Source: an uncultured Pelagibacteraceae bacterium (GTDB lineage Bacteria; Pseudomonadota; Alphaproteobacteria; Pelagibacterales; Pelagibacteraceae). From it: DNA of 64,000 nucleotides. The stretch lies in contig CACBFA010000001.1 in the NCBI GenBank assembly GCA_902538525.1, forward strand, positions 124,250 through 188,249, given 5' to 3'. Shown here piece after piece: positions 31,947 to 39,718 of this stretch. Under the pieces are notes generated by a model. The model did not search any database, was not told the origin of the DNA, and saw only the letters and a list, made by a program, of their open reading frames with translations. Each line of letters opens with the position of its first letter. Position 1 is the first letter of the stretch. The position numbers and the translations under genes were made by a program.

Positions 31947-32491
31947 TTAAAAAAAATACTTTAACTCCACTAATTCTAGCAGGAATTTTTGTCTTTATGT
32001 TGGGATTGTCTTTTGCAGCTGTGCCTTTGTATGATTTATTTTGTAGAGTAACTGGCTTTGGTGGAACTACACAAATATCGAAAGAAGCTCCTAATATAGT
32101 CTTAGATAAAAAAATAAATGTAAGATTAGATACCAACGTTAACAGTGCTCTTGATTGGAATTTTGATGTTGATCAAAAAACAATGGATGTTCAGCCAGGC
32201 AAGGTATACAGAATTAAATTTGAAGTGGAAAACACAGGAGATGAAATTTCATCTGCTGTAGCTACATATAATGTTTCTCCATCATCATTTGGAGCATATT
32301 TTAATAAATTAGGCTGTTTTTGCTTTGAAAAACAAACATTAGATCCGGGGGAAAAGGCAAGTTACACCCTGGTTTTTTACCTAGATCCAGAATTAGTAAA
32401 TGATCCAAAAACATCTAGAGTTGAAGATGTTACTATGTCATATACTTTTTTCTCATCTGAATATTATAAAAACGAAAAAAAAGAGAGTTAA
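31943..32491 (+). CDS. ctaG: Cytochrome c oxidase assembly protein CtaG (Cox11)
   Basis: 182 residues. N-terminal anchor (about 8-30) containing LSFAAVPLYDLFCRVTGFGG, the Cox11 motif. The periplasmic domain carries the copper-binding CFCFEKQ in NKLGCFCFEKQTLDPGE. It inserts CuB into subunit I. It overlaps the 41-codon gene by four bases and precedes coxC by five. Confidence 0.97.
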   Translation: MIKKNTLTPLILAGIFVFMLGLSFAAVPLYDLFCRVTGFGGTTQISKEAPNIVLDKKINVRLDTNVNSALDWNFDVDQKTMDVQPGKVYRIKFEVENTGDEISSAVATYNVSPSSFGAYFNKLGCFCFEKQTLDPGEKASYTLVFYLDPELVNDPKTSRVEDVTMSYTFFSSEYYKNEKKES

Positions 32492-32496
32492 AATAA

Positions 32497-33288
32497 ATGT
32501 CTGCATCTGGTCAAAAACATGATTATCATTTAGTTGACCCTAGTCCTTGGCCTTTAGCTACATCTATAGCAACACTAGTTACAGCAGTTGGATCTGTTTA
32601 TTATTTTCACAGTAAAGTTATGTGGGCAATGATTTTAGGTTTTTTACTTATAATTTATTGTGCCTTTATGTGGTTCAGGGATGTTGTGATCGAAGCTGAG
32701 CACAAAGGTCATCATACACCTGTTGTTCAAATTCATCATAGATATGGAATGACATTATTTATTGCTTCTGAGGTAATGTTTTTTGTTGCATGGTTTTGGG
32801 CATACTTTGATGCAAGTTTATTTCCAAATGAATTCATGGGAAATGTATGGCCACCAAAAGATATTGAAACTTTTGATCCATGGGACATCCCACTTATAAA
32901 TACTCTTGTCCTACTTTTATCTGGTACAACAGTAACTTGGGCACACCATTCTTTATTAGAGGATGATAGAAAAGGATTTATAAATGGTCTGATCTGTACA
33001 GTAATTTTAGGAGCATTTTTTACGTTATTGCAAATTTACGAATACCAACACGCTACATTTAGTTTTTCAGGTCACATTTATGGAGCAACATTCTATATGG
33101 CCACAGGGTTTCATGGTTTCCACGTTTTAGTTGGGACTATTTTCTTAGCAGTTTGTTTATGGAGAGGTAAATTAGGACATTTTACTAAAGAACATCACTT
33201 TGGTTTTGAGGCCGCTGCTTGGTACTGGCACTTTGTTGACGTTGTCTGGTTGTTCTTATTTGCAGCTATTTACATTTGGGGAAGTTAA
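32497..33288 (+). CDS. coxC: Cytochrome c oxidase subunit III
   Basis: 263 residues with seven membrane segments. HDYHLVDPSPWPLATS at the start, ASEVMFFVAWFWAYFDASL, HHSLLEDDRKGF and GFHGFHVLVGTIFL, ending AAAWYWHFVDVVWLFLFA, are all subunit III hallmarks. It stabilises the O2 channel and proton uptake in subunit I. Confidence 0.98.
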   Translation: MSASGQKHDYHLVDPSPWPLATSIATLVTAVGSVYYFHSKVMWAMILGFLLIIYCAFMWFRDVVIEAEHKGHHTPVVQIHHRYGMTLFIASEVMFFVAWFWAYFDASLFPNEFMGNVWPPKDIETFDPWDIPLINTLVLLLSGTTVTWAHHSLLEDDRKGFINGLICTVILGAFFTLLQIYEYQHATFSFSGHIYGATFYMATGFHGFHVLVGTIFLAVCLWRGKLGHFTKEHHFGFEAAAWYWHFVDVVWLFLFAAIYIWGS

Positions 33289-33294
33289 TAGTTC

Positions 33295-33948
33295 TTGAAA
33301 AATAAGCTATCTTTTTCAATCTTTGTATACTTTTTTATTTTAGTTTTTTTGGCATTAGGTACTTGGCAAATAGTTAGACTAAATTGGAAGCTTGATTTAA
33401 TAAATTCAATCGACCAATCTTTAAAAAGTGATCCAGTAGAATTTAATGGAAGTAATCCAATTAACTTTAAAAAAATCAAATTTGAGGGAATATTAGATAA
33501 TTCAAAAATAATTTATTTATATTCTTTAAATGAAAAAGGAGAGCCAGGATTTGACATTGTAAATCCAGTTAGCATTAACAATAAAAGCTATTTAATAAAT
33601 CGGGGTTGGGTTCCAAGAGATCTTAAATCTAAAAAGTATGTTTCAAATGAAAGTAAATTTGAGGGAGTTTTAAAATTAAAAAGCAAATTTAATTATTTCA
33701 AGCCAGATAATGATGTAAATAAGAATTACTGGTTCACTCTTAAAGATGAAGATTTATTGACTTATACGGGAAAAGAATTTTCTCCATTCATTATTAACAA
33801 TATTAGCAAGCAAGAAGGAATTTATCCCCAGTCAAAACAAATAGGAGCCAATATTTCAAACAACCACTTAAAGTATGCTCTTACATGGTTTTCATTAGCT
33901 GTTTCCATTTTTTTAATATATTTATATTTTAGAAAAAAAAATTACTGA
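33295..33948 (+). CDS. SURF1-family oxidase assembly protein
   Basis: 217 residues. The frame opens at TTG 33295 and contains no internal ATG or methionine at all, so TTG must be the start (GTG is not available nearby in frame). N-terminal anchor with FLALGTWQIVRLNWKLDLI (the LGxWQxxRxxWK SURF1 motif), then NRGWVPRDLKSK (RGW box) and a C-terminal membrane segment with the closing KYALTWFSLAVSIF. It supports heme a insertion. It overlaps thrC by one base (TGATG). Confidence 0.93.
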   Translation: MKNKLSFSIFVYFFILVFLALGTWQIVRLNWKLDLINSIDQSLKSDPVEFNGSNPINFKKIKFEGILDNSKIIYLYSLNEKGEPGFDIVNPVSINNKSYLINRGWVPRDLKSKKYVSNESKFEGVLKLKSKFNYFKPDNDVNKNYWFTLKDEDLLTYTGKEFSPFIINNISKQEGIYPQSKQIGANISNNHLKYALTWFSLAVSIFLIYLYFRKKNY

Positions 33949-35321
33949 TGGAATATATAAGCACTAGAAATAATTCAGATCATTTTTCATTTAAAAACGT
34001 ATTTCTGAAAGGCTTAGCTGATGATGGAGGCCTTTTTGTGCCAAAGTCAATTAAACCATTTAGTAAAGATGAACTAAACAAACTAAGTAGTCTTAATTAC
34101 AATGAATTAGCAGCCGAAATAATTTTCCCATTTATCGGCGATTTTATGACTAAGGAAGAGTTAATTTCTACAGTATCAAAATCTTACTCAAATTTTAGAG
34201 CAGAAGATGTTGTAAAAATCTCTGATTTAGGAAATTTAAAAGTCTTAGAACTCTATCATGGCCCAACTCTTGCTTTTAAAGATATTGCAATGCAACTAAT
34301 AGCAAATTTCTATCAATATCACTTAGGAAATGAGCAAAAAAAAATTAATATTATTGTAGCAACATCAGGAGACACAGGTGCAGCCGCTATTGATGCTTTA
34401 AAAGGAAAAAAAAATTTAAATGTTTTTGTATTACATCCAAATAACAGAATTTCACCAGTGCAAAGAAGACTGATGACAATCCATGAAGAAAAAAATGTAT
34501 TCAATATTGCTATTGAGGGGAACTTTGATGACTGTCAAAACTTAGTTAAAGCAATGTTTAATGATGAAAAATTCTCAAGCTCAATTAATATGTCAGGTGT
34601 TAATTCAATTAATTGGGCAAGAATTGTTGCTCAAGCTGTTTATTATTTTTATGCTTATTTTAAAATAGGCAATGAACAGCCTCTGTCTTTTTCTGTCCCG
34701 ACTGGAAATTTTGGAGATATTTATGCTGGTTATTTAGCAAAGAAACTCGGTCTTCCAATTGATAAACTTATTGTAGCTACAAACAAAAATGACATTCTTC
34801 ATAGAGCAATTTCTGGTGGAGATTACACTCAAAAGAAAGTTGAGGAAACAAATACCCCCAGCATGGATATCCAGATAGCAAGTAACTTTGAAAGACTTTT
34901 ATATGATGTAAAAGACTGTAACTCTGAAGTTACAAAAGATGTGATGAGTAAGATAAAAAATAATAATTATCAAATTGATAATAGTGACTTAGATGAAATA
35001 AAAAAGAATTTTACATCTGAAATGTTAGATGAAAACGAAACTATCCAAATGATAAAAGATATAAATAAAGAATATAAAGTTGTAGTTGATCCACATACTG
35101 CAGTTGGAATAGGTGCTGCAAAAAAACTTGGGTTAGAGCAAAATTGTGTTGTTTTATCTACAGCACACCCTTGTAAATTTCCAAAAGCAATCGAAGATGC
35201 AATCTCAAAAACTGAAGAATTACCAGATAGTCTTAAATATGTTTATGATAGAGATGAAAAATTTGAGGTTATTTCAAATGATATAAACAAAGTTAAAGAA
35301 TATGTAATAGACTCAATATGA
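33948..35321 (+). CDS. thrC: Threonine synthase
   Basis: 457 residues. PLP lysine in HGPTLAFKDIAMQL, followed by ATSGDTGAAAIDAL, VPTGNFGDIYAGYLAKKLG and a C-terminal VLSTAHPCKFPKAI. It converts O-phosphohomoserine to threonine. It closes the oxidase operon region (thrC after surf1 is common in alphaproteobacteria) and overlaps the next gene by four bases. The matching homoserine kinase thrB is separate at 37809. Confidence 0.97.
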   Translation: MEYISTRNNSDHFSFKNVFLKGLADDGGLFVPKSIKPFSKDELNKLSSLNYNELAAEIIFPFIGDFMTKEELISTVSKSYSNFRAEDVVKISDLGNLKVLELYHGPTLAFKDIAMQLIANFYQYHLGNEQKKINIIVATSGDTGAAAIDALKGKKNLNVFVLHPNNRISPVQRRLMTIHEEKNVFNIAIEGNFDDCQNLVKAMFNDEKFSSSINMSGVNSINWARIVAQAVYYFYAYFKIGNEQPLSFSVPTGNFGDIYAGYLAKKLGLPIDKLIVATNKNDILHRAISGGDYTQKKVEETNTPSMDIQIASNFERLLYDVKDCNSEVTKDVMSKIKNNNYQIDNSDLDEIKKNFTSEMLDENETIQMIKDINKEYKVVVDPHTAVGIGAAKKLGLEQNCVVLSTAHPCKFPKAIEDAISKTEELPDSLKYVYDRDEKFEVISNDINKVKEYVIDSI

Positions 35322-35803
35322 AATTAAAAATAAAAGATCAAATCCCAGATATAGAAATTTTTCATTTAGCAGGTGATGAACCACAAATTAGTAAAATTAG
35401 AGATATATTAGGAAAAGGTAAAGTTGTTTTATTCGGATTGCCTGGTGCCTTTACTTCTACTTGTTCAAAACTTCATCTTCCTGGATATGTAGCTAATGCC
35501 GATAAAATAAAAGCCAAAGGAATAGATAATATATTTTGTTTATCTGTGAATGATCCTTTTGTTATGAATGCTTGGGGAGAAGCAAACAATGCAGCTGGCA
35601 AAATTACAATGTTATCAGATCCGTATCTATTATTTACAAAAGCCATCGGTGCTGAAGTAGATAGAAATTCAAAAGGAATGGGTATTCGTTCAAATCGTTA
35701 TGCAATGGTTATTCAAAACTTAGAAGTAGTTAATATTCAAGTTGAGAAAGAAACTAAACAATGTGGTTTATCCTCAGCAGAGGGCGTTTTAGATTTATTA
35801 TAA
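35318..35803 (+). CDS. Peroxiredoxin, Prx5/AhpE-like redoxin
   Basis: 161 residues. The peroxidatic cysteine is in LPGAFTSTCSKLHLPGY, the Prx5-type motif (PGAFTxxCS). The downstream DNNP-like patch is FCLSVNDPFVMNAWGEA. A second cysteine sits near the C-terminus (ETKQCGLSSAEGVLDLL). It reduces H2O2 and alkyl hydroperoxides, probably with glutaredoxin. ATGA overlap with thrC indicates co-transcription. Confidence 0.93.
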   Translation: MKLKIKDQIPDIEIFHLAGDEPQISKIRDILGKGKVVLFGLPGAFTSTCSKLHLPGYVANADKIKAKGIDNIFCLSVNDPFVMNAWGEANNAAGKITMLSDPYLLFTKAIGAEVDRNSKGMGIRSNRYAMVIQNLEVVNIQVEKETKQCGLSSAEGVLDLL

Positions 35804-35805
35804 TT

Positions 35806-35880
35806 AGTAGGGCAGTTCTGTTGCCAGGTGCCCCGAACTTTGTTTAAATAATCCTTGTATTTCGGCAATTAGCAATCGTA
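35806..35880 (+). ncRNA. Candidate structured RNA, left end of the 213-base gap
   Basis: The gap after the peroxiredoxin gene begins with a segment clearly richer in G and C than its surroundings. GGGCA (35810-35814) can pair with TGCCC; alternatively GTTC (35815-35818) pairs with GAAC, and TTGCC can pair with GGCAA further on. In an AT-rich genome such islands often mark structured RNAs. It contains the left copy of a 16-base repeat (35815-35830). I cannot match it to SRP RNA, 6S RNA or tmRNA. Strand and ends are guesses; the gap from 35881 to 36016 has only a palindrome and a possible promoter. Confidence 0.3.
35815..35830 (+). repeat. 16-base direct repeat, left copy
   Basis: GTTCTGTTGCCAGGTG. 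The same sequence with a single change (A for G at position 9) occurs at 37368-37383 in the same orientation. The two copies bracket the two genes at 36017-37347. Confidence 0.7.
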
Positions 35881-35916
35881 GAATTAGACTAATCTTACAA
35901 TAATTACATATGGATT

Positions 35917-35936
35917 ACGTATGAAATTTCATACGT
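35917..35936. promoter_or_regulatory. 20-base perfect palindrome, possible operator
   Basis: ACGTATGAAATTTCATACGT is identical to its own reverse complement. It lies 80 bases before the start of the gene at 36017. There is no run of Ts after it and no loop, so it is a better candidate for a dimeric regulator site than for a terminator. Function inferred. Confidence 0.4.
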
Positions 35937-35962
35937 CATGCACCTATATTTTAGACTCCTGG

Positions 35963-35995
35963 TTTGAGATTTGGTAACCTTTAAAAAGATATAAT
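35963..35995 (+). promoter_or_regulatory. Possible promoter of the 36017-37347 cassette
   Basis: A perfect -10 TATAAT (35990-35995) lies 22 bases before the ATG at 36017. The best -35 is TTGAGA at 35963-35968, but the 21-base spacing is longer than usual. The -10 alone is good; the pair is weak. Confidence 0.3.
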
Positions 35996-36016
35996 TGCAA
36001 TGTAAAAAAATGAACA

Positions 36017-36502
36017 ATGGCACTAGGTGATATTTTCAAATCTAAAAAAGACTTTAAAAATCATGAAATAAGAAATTTTGACAATCTGATATCTAATTTA
36101 CATAATCTAACGAAGCATAAGTTTGAACTAATCCATAAATCTATAGACAAAATTACAACAAGAAACTGTGCAACAGAAAAGTTATTCTATCATTTTAAAC
36201 TTAAAAAAGGCTATGCAACTATAACAATAAAGAAAAATTATTTTAAAAACGAGGAAGAATCAGACATGGAAACTCAACTTGATTGGAACCAGAAACATTA
36301 CTTGGATCATTTAAATCCAAAAAGTGAATATCCAGTTTTTGATTATCTAATGAGTTTTAATCGTCAAATTAAGGAAAGAACAGGTGAAACAATAGGATCA
36401 TTTAAGTTCAATCTTGATCCAGCAAAATTACTTTTTGAAAAGAACTTAGAATTAAAGTTAAAAAAAACAATGAAAAAATGGGTAAATAAAACATTTAAAT
36501 GA
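36017..36502 (+). CDS. Unknown soluble protein (161 aa) preceding MORN protein
   Basis: I do not recognise this protein. It is lysine-rich (starts MALGDIFKSKKDFKNHEIRN), with a mixed helical/beta look: a central beta-like block HFKLKKGYATITIKKNYF, then DWNQKHYLDHLNP and a basic helical C-terminus LELKLKKTMKKWVNKTFK. There is no signal peptide, membrane segment or cysteine pair (one Cys only). The stop overlaps the next gene's start (ATGA), so it is very probably co-translated with the MORN protein and may function with it. Confidence 0.7.
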   Translation: MALGDIFKSKKDFKNHEIRNFDNLISNLHNLTKHKFELIHKSIDKITTRNCATEKLFYHFKLKKGYATITIKKNYFKNEEESDMETQLDWNQKHYLDHLNPKSEYPVFDYLMSFNRQIKERTGETIGSFKFNLDPAKLLFEKNLELKLKKTMKKWVNKTFK

Positions 36503-37347
36503 AGATTAAAAATTTTGACAATGTAGTTATCCTAAGACCTAAAAAATCATATTTTAAAGATGGTTCAAGATTTGAAGGGCAATCAAATAAAGTTAAAGGC
36601 TCAAAACTTCCAGACGGTTATGGTAAATTATATTATCCAAATGGTCATATTCAATACAAAGGAAACTTTAAAAATGGATTGTTTAATGGATATGGGGAAT
36701 ACATTTCACCAAATCATTATGAATACTTAGGAGATTTTAAAAATAATAAAAAACATGGAAATGGAAAAATTATTTGGAAAAATGATAAAGCTTCATTTAA
36801 GGGCATATTTAAAAATGATAAAGTTATCAAAGGAGAGTATATACTTTCAAATGGCAACAAATTTACTGGCTTAATAAAGAATAACAAATTTTATATAGGG
36901 AAATATATAGATAAAGAAATTCAAAGAAGTTTCGACGGAGTATTTATAAATAATGACTATTTAAAAGGTACAATTACATTTCCTAACGGAGATAGGTTTA
37001 AAGGAACTTTTAGGAAAAATGAGCCCTATAAATCTGGCAAGTGGACTCTTGCAAATGGTAACACTTATACGGGTGAATTTAAACATGTGAAGAAAACAGA
37101 AAATGAGATTACATTTTTATGGCATGGAGAAGGCCTTTATGAAACTAAGCAATTTTATTATAGAGGATCTTTCAAAAATAAAATGTTTCATGGATGGGGT
37201 GTGCTAACACATAAAACAAAGGAAAGCTTTGTTGGCAAATTTAAAAACAATGAAATGTACGATGGTGTTTATAAAGATGCTAAAAACGGTATGCATGTCA
37301 TTGAAAAATTTAAGATAAAATCCGGTTACTTAATTAATAAAAACTAA
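36499..37347 (+). CDS. MORN-repeat protein (282 aa)
   Basis: About ten tandem repeats of the MORN type, each around 23 residues: for example YKGNFKNGLFNGYGEY, YLGDFKNNKKHGNGKI, FKGTFRKNEPYKSGKW, YRGSFKNKMFHGWGVL and FVGKFKNNEMYDGVY. MORN repeats form long beta-hairpin strips and in several proteins bind phospholipids or partner proteins. There is no signal peptide or enzyme domain. It overlaps the unknown gene upstream by four bases and is followed 20 bases later by the right copy of the 16-base repeat. Function unknown. Confidence 0.9.
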   Translation: MKIKNFDNVVILRPKKSYFKDGSRFEGQSNKVKGSKLPDGYGKLYYPNGHIQYKGNFKNGLFNGYGEYISPNHYEYLGDFKNNKKHGNGKIIWKNDKASFKGIFKNDKVIKGEYILSNGNKFTGLIKNNKFYIGKYIDKEIQRSFDGVFINNDYLKGTITFPNGDRFKGTFRKNEPYKSGKWTLANGNTYTGEFKHVKKTENEITFLWHGEGLYETKQFYYRGSFKNKMFHGWGVLTHKTKESFVGKFKNNEMYDGVYKDAKNGMHVIEKFKIKSGYLINKN

Positions 37348-37367
37348 ATTGACAAATTTAAAAGGGG

Positions 37368-37383
37368 GTTCTGTTACCAGGTG
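37368..37383 (+). repeat. 16-base direct repeat, right copy
   Basis: GTTCTGTTACCAGGTG, 15 of 16 bases equal to 35815-35830. It lies between the MORN gene stop (37347) and the convergent rnhA stop (37387). The bases that pair with the core in the left copy (GAAC) are absent here, so only the core is shared. Confidence 0.7.
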
Positions 37384-37386
37384 TAG

Positions 37387-37812
37387 CTAAATTGTTGCAG
37401 AAGACCTTGCTAATAAATCCACTTCATTATTAAGTTTATCTGTTGAATGTGCTTTTACCCAACTCCATTTAATCTCAAATGTATTTGAAAGATTATCTAA
37501 TTCGGTCCAAAGTTCTTTATTTTTAACTTCTTTTTTGTTAGCTGTTTTCCAGCCATTTTTTTTCCAATTATGTATCCATTCAGTTATCCCAGATTTTACA
37601 TATTTAGAGTCTGTAAATATTTGAACTTTGCTTCCTTTTGGAATTTTTTTTAATGCTTTGATAGGAGCTAGCAATTCCATTTGATTATTTGTTGTTTCTT
37701 TTTTGCTTCCTTTAATTTGAGTTTTCTTTCCATTTTCAATAATGATTGCTGCCCAACCACCATTTCCTGGGTTTCCAATGCAAGAACCATCTGTGTAAAT
37801 TTTAATCATCAA
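37387..37812 (-). CDS. rnhA: Ribonuclease HI
   Basis: 141 residues. The DEDD carboxylates are seen in KIYTDGSCIGNPGNGGWA, NNQMELLAPIKAL, IFTDSKYVKSGITEW and NNEVDLLAR. The basic handle region WIHNWKKNGWKTA is present. It removes RNA from RNA:DNA hybrids. It overlaps thrB by four bases, so it is in the thrB-ispH run. Confidence 0.97.
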   Translation of the reverse strand: MMIKIYTDGSCIGNPGNGGWAAIIIENGKKTQIKGSKKETTNNQMELLAPIKALKKIPKGSKVQIFTDSKYVKSGITEWIHNWKKNGWKTANKKEVKNKELWTELDNLSNTFEIKWSWVKAHSTDKLNNEVDLLARSSATI

Positions 37813-38774
37813 GAATAATCCTTAAATGAACTCAGATTTCTATGAAAGTTTAACTTATCTATATACTCCTTTGGATCTTTAATTTTAATGAAAGCATTTT
37901 TAGGAGTATTTAAATAATCATATGATCTAGTTAAAAGATATCTTAAAGCTGAACCTCTACACAATGTATTAAAATTTATTTTTTCTGTTTCAGTTAATTT
38001 TCTGACTGATTGGTAGCCTTTTAATAAATTTGAGGATCTATTTTTGTCTAGTACAAATTTTTTATTTTTCTTTTTAAAGCATAGTGCGTTAATACAAGTC
38101 GCCAATTCGTAAGAAAGAAAATCATTTGCTGAAAAATAAAAATCTATAAGACCAAAATATTTACCTTTGTTAAAAAAAATGTTATCAATAAAAAGATCTC
38201 CATGAATTATTCCATTTGGTATTTTTTTAGGCCATTTTTTTTTGATATCTCTCAAATCATCTTTCATTAAATCTTTTAAGTTTTTAGACAATTTATTAAT
38301 TTTATTGTCTATTTTATTTAGAATTGACCCCCATGAATTAACCGATAGAGAATTTTTTCTATATAATGTCAATTTTTTTGAAGCTTTATGAAGAAGTGCA
38401 GCATTTTTTCCAACTATAAAACAATCCTTATTATTTAGTTGTTCTTTATCTTTTCCTTCCAAGAAACTGACAATACAAGCTTTTTTATTTTTTAAATTAA
38501 ATAAATATTTGCCTTTTTTGTCTTTAATGGGAACTGGACATTTTACTTTTAATCTAGATAGACCAGACATAAGATTAACAAAAAATGGAAGATCTTTTTT
38601 CTGAACTCTTTTTTCGTAAATAGTTAAGATATATTTATTTTTTTTTGTTTTTAAAAGAAAGTTGGTATTTTCAATACCTTTTTTTATACCTGAGTAATTT
38701 ATAATTTTCCCAATATTATATTTTTTCTCGATATATTTTATCTGCTTATTATTAATTTTAGTATAAACAGCCAT
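37809..38774 (-). CDS. thrB: Homoserine kinase (APH fold)
   Basis: 321 residues. It has the aminoglycoside-phosphotransferase fold: N-lobe NTNFLLKT, then the catalytic PNGIIHGDLFIDNIFF and metal-binding GLIDFYFSANDFLSYELA. This is the ThrB of Pseudomonas and Alphaproteobacteria, not the GHMP type. It phosphorylates homoserine for threonine synthase. The N-terminus AVYTKINNKQIKYIEKKY is typical. One-base overlap with ispH. Confidence 0.9.
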   Translation of the reverse strand: MAVYTKINNKQIKYIEKKYNIGKIINYSGIKKGIENTNFLLKTKKNKYILTIYEKRVQKKDLPFFVNLMSGLSRLKVKCPVPIKDKKGKYLFNLKNKKACIVSFLEGKDKEQLNNKDCFIVGKNAALLHKASKKLTLYRKNSLSVNSWGSILNKIDNKINKLSKNLKDLMKDDLRDIKKKWPKKIPNGIIHGDLFIDNIFFNKGKYFGLIDFYFSANDFLSYELATCINALCFKKKNKKFVLDKNRSSNLLKGYQSVRKLTETEKINFNTLCRGSALRYLLTRSYDYLNTPKNAFIKIKDPKEYIDKLNFHRNLSSFKDYS

Positions 38775-39718
38775 TAATTTAATTTTCCAGGAATTTTAAA
38801 AGTTATATTTTCTTTTACGATTTCAACTTCTTCTATGTTGACAGTAAATTGATCTTTTAACTCTGCTATAAATTTTTCAACAAGTATTTCTGGTGCTGAA
38901 GCACCTGATGAAATTCCAATTGTGTTACATTCTTTAATCTTATCTATTGGCACTGGACTTTCTGAGTGTATTAACTCAGCAGAATTGCAACCAGAGTTTT
39001 TAGCAACCTCAACTAATCTTACCGAGTTAGATGAATTCCTGCTTCCTATTACAAAAAACATATCACATTTATCTGCTATTTCTTTGACAGCCGATTGTCT
39101 ATTTGTTGTTGCATAACATATGTCATCTTTTTTAGGCTCTTTAATATCTGGGAATTTAGATTTTAGAGCTGCAATTATATCTTTGGTATCATCTACAGAG
39201 AGTGTTGTTTGAGTTATGAAAGATAGCTGTTTATTTGAAATATTTTCATACTTATTTGCATCCTCAATATTTTCTATTAAATCTATTGAACCTTCAGGCA
39301 ATTGACCCATAGTTCCTATGACTTCTGGATGATTTTTGTGTCCTATTAATAATATATGATGTCCTTGTTTATTTAAGTTTTCTGCTTCTCTATGAACTTT
39401 AGATACTAGAGGACACGTTGCATCTACAAACATCATATTTAAATTAGAAGCTTCCTCTGGAACAGATTTTGGCACTCCATGTGCTGAGAATATAACTGGT
39501 CTAGACTTATCTTTGATTTCATCTAATTCTTCAACAAATATCGCTCCTATTTTTTTTAAACTTTCTACAACATGTTTGTTATGTACAATTTCGTGTCTCA
39601 CATAAACTGGAGCACCAAATTTATCTATACTCTTTTTTACAATTTCAATTGCTCTATCAACGCCTGCACAAAATCCTCTAGGTGCAGCTAAATAAATTTT
39701 TAAATTTTTGTTACTCAT
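38774..39718 (-). CDS. ispH: 4-Hydroxy-3-methylbut-2-enyl diphosphate reductase
   Basis: 314 residues. Iron-sulfur cysteines in APRGFCAGVDRAI, FVDATCPLVSKVH and DDICYATTNRQSAVK, with the catalytic Glu in SAHGVPKSVPEEA region and the closing GISSGASAPEILVE. Last step of the non-mevalonate isoprenoid route, giving IPP and DMAPP. It overlaps blh by four bases, so isoprenoid supply and retinal production are on one transcript. Confidence 0.97.
   Translation of the reverse strand: MSNKNLKIYLAAPRGFCAGVDRAIEIVKKSIDKFGAPVYVRHEIVHNKHVVESLKKIGAIFVEELDEIKDKSRPVIFSAHGVPKSVPEEASNLNMMFVDATCPLVSKVHREAENLNKQGHHILLIGHKNHPEVIGTMGQLPEGSIDLIENIEDANKYENISNKQLSFITQTTLSVDDTKDIIAALKSKFPDIKEPKKDDICYATTNRQSAVKEIADKCDMFFVIGSRNSSNSVRLVEVAKNSGCNSAELIHSESPVPIDKIKECNTIGISSGASAPEILVEKFIAELKDQFTVNIEEVEIVKENITFKIPGKLN

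Noticed and set aside
35806..35850. Signal recognition particle RNA, because CTGTTGCCAGGTG resembles the 4.5S sequence CTGTTTACCAGGT
   Set aside because: The conserved GGAAG/AGCAG loop of SRP RNA is absent, and the pairing does not continue.
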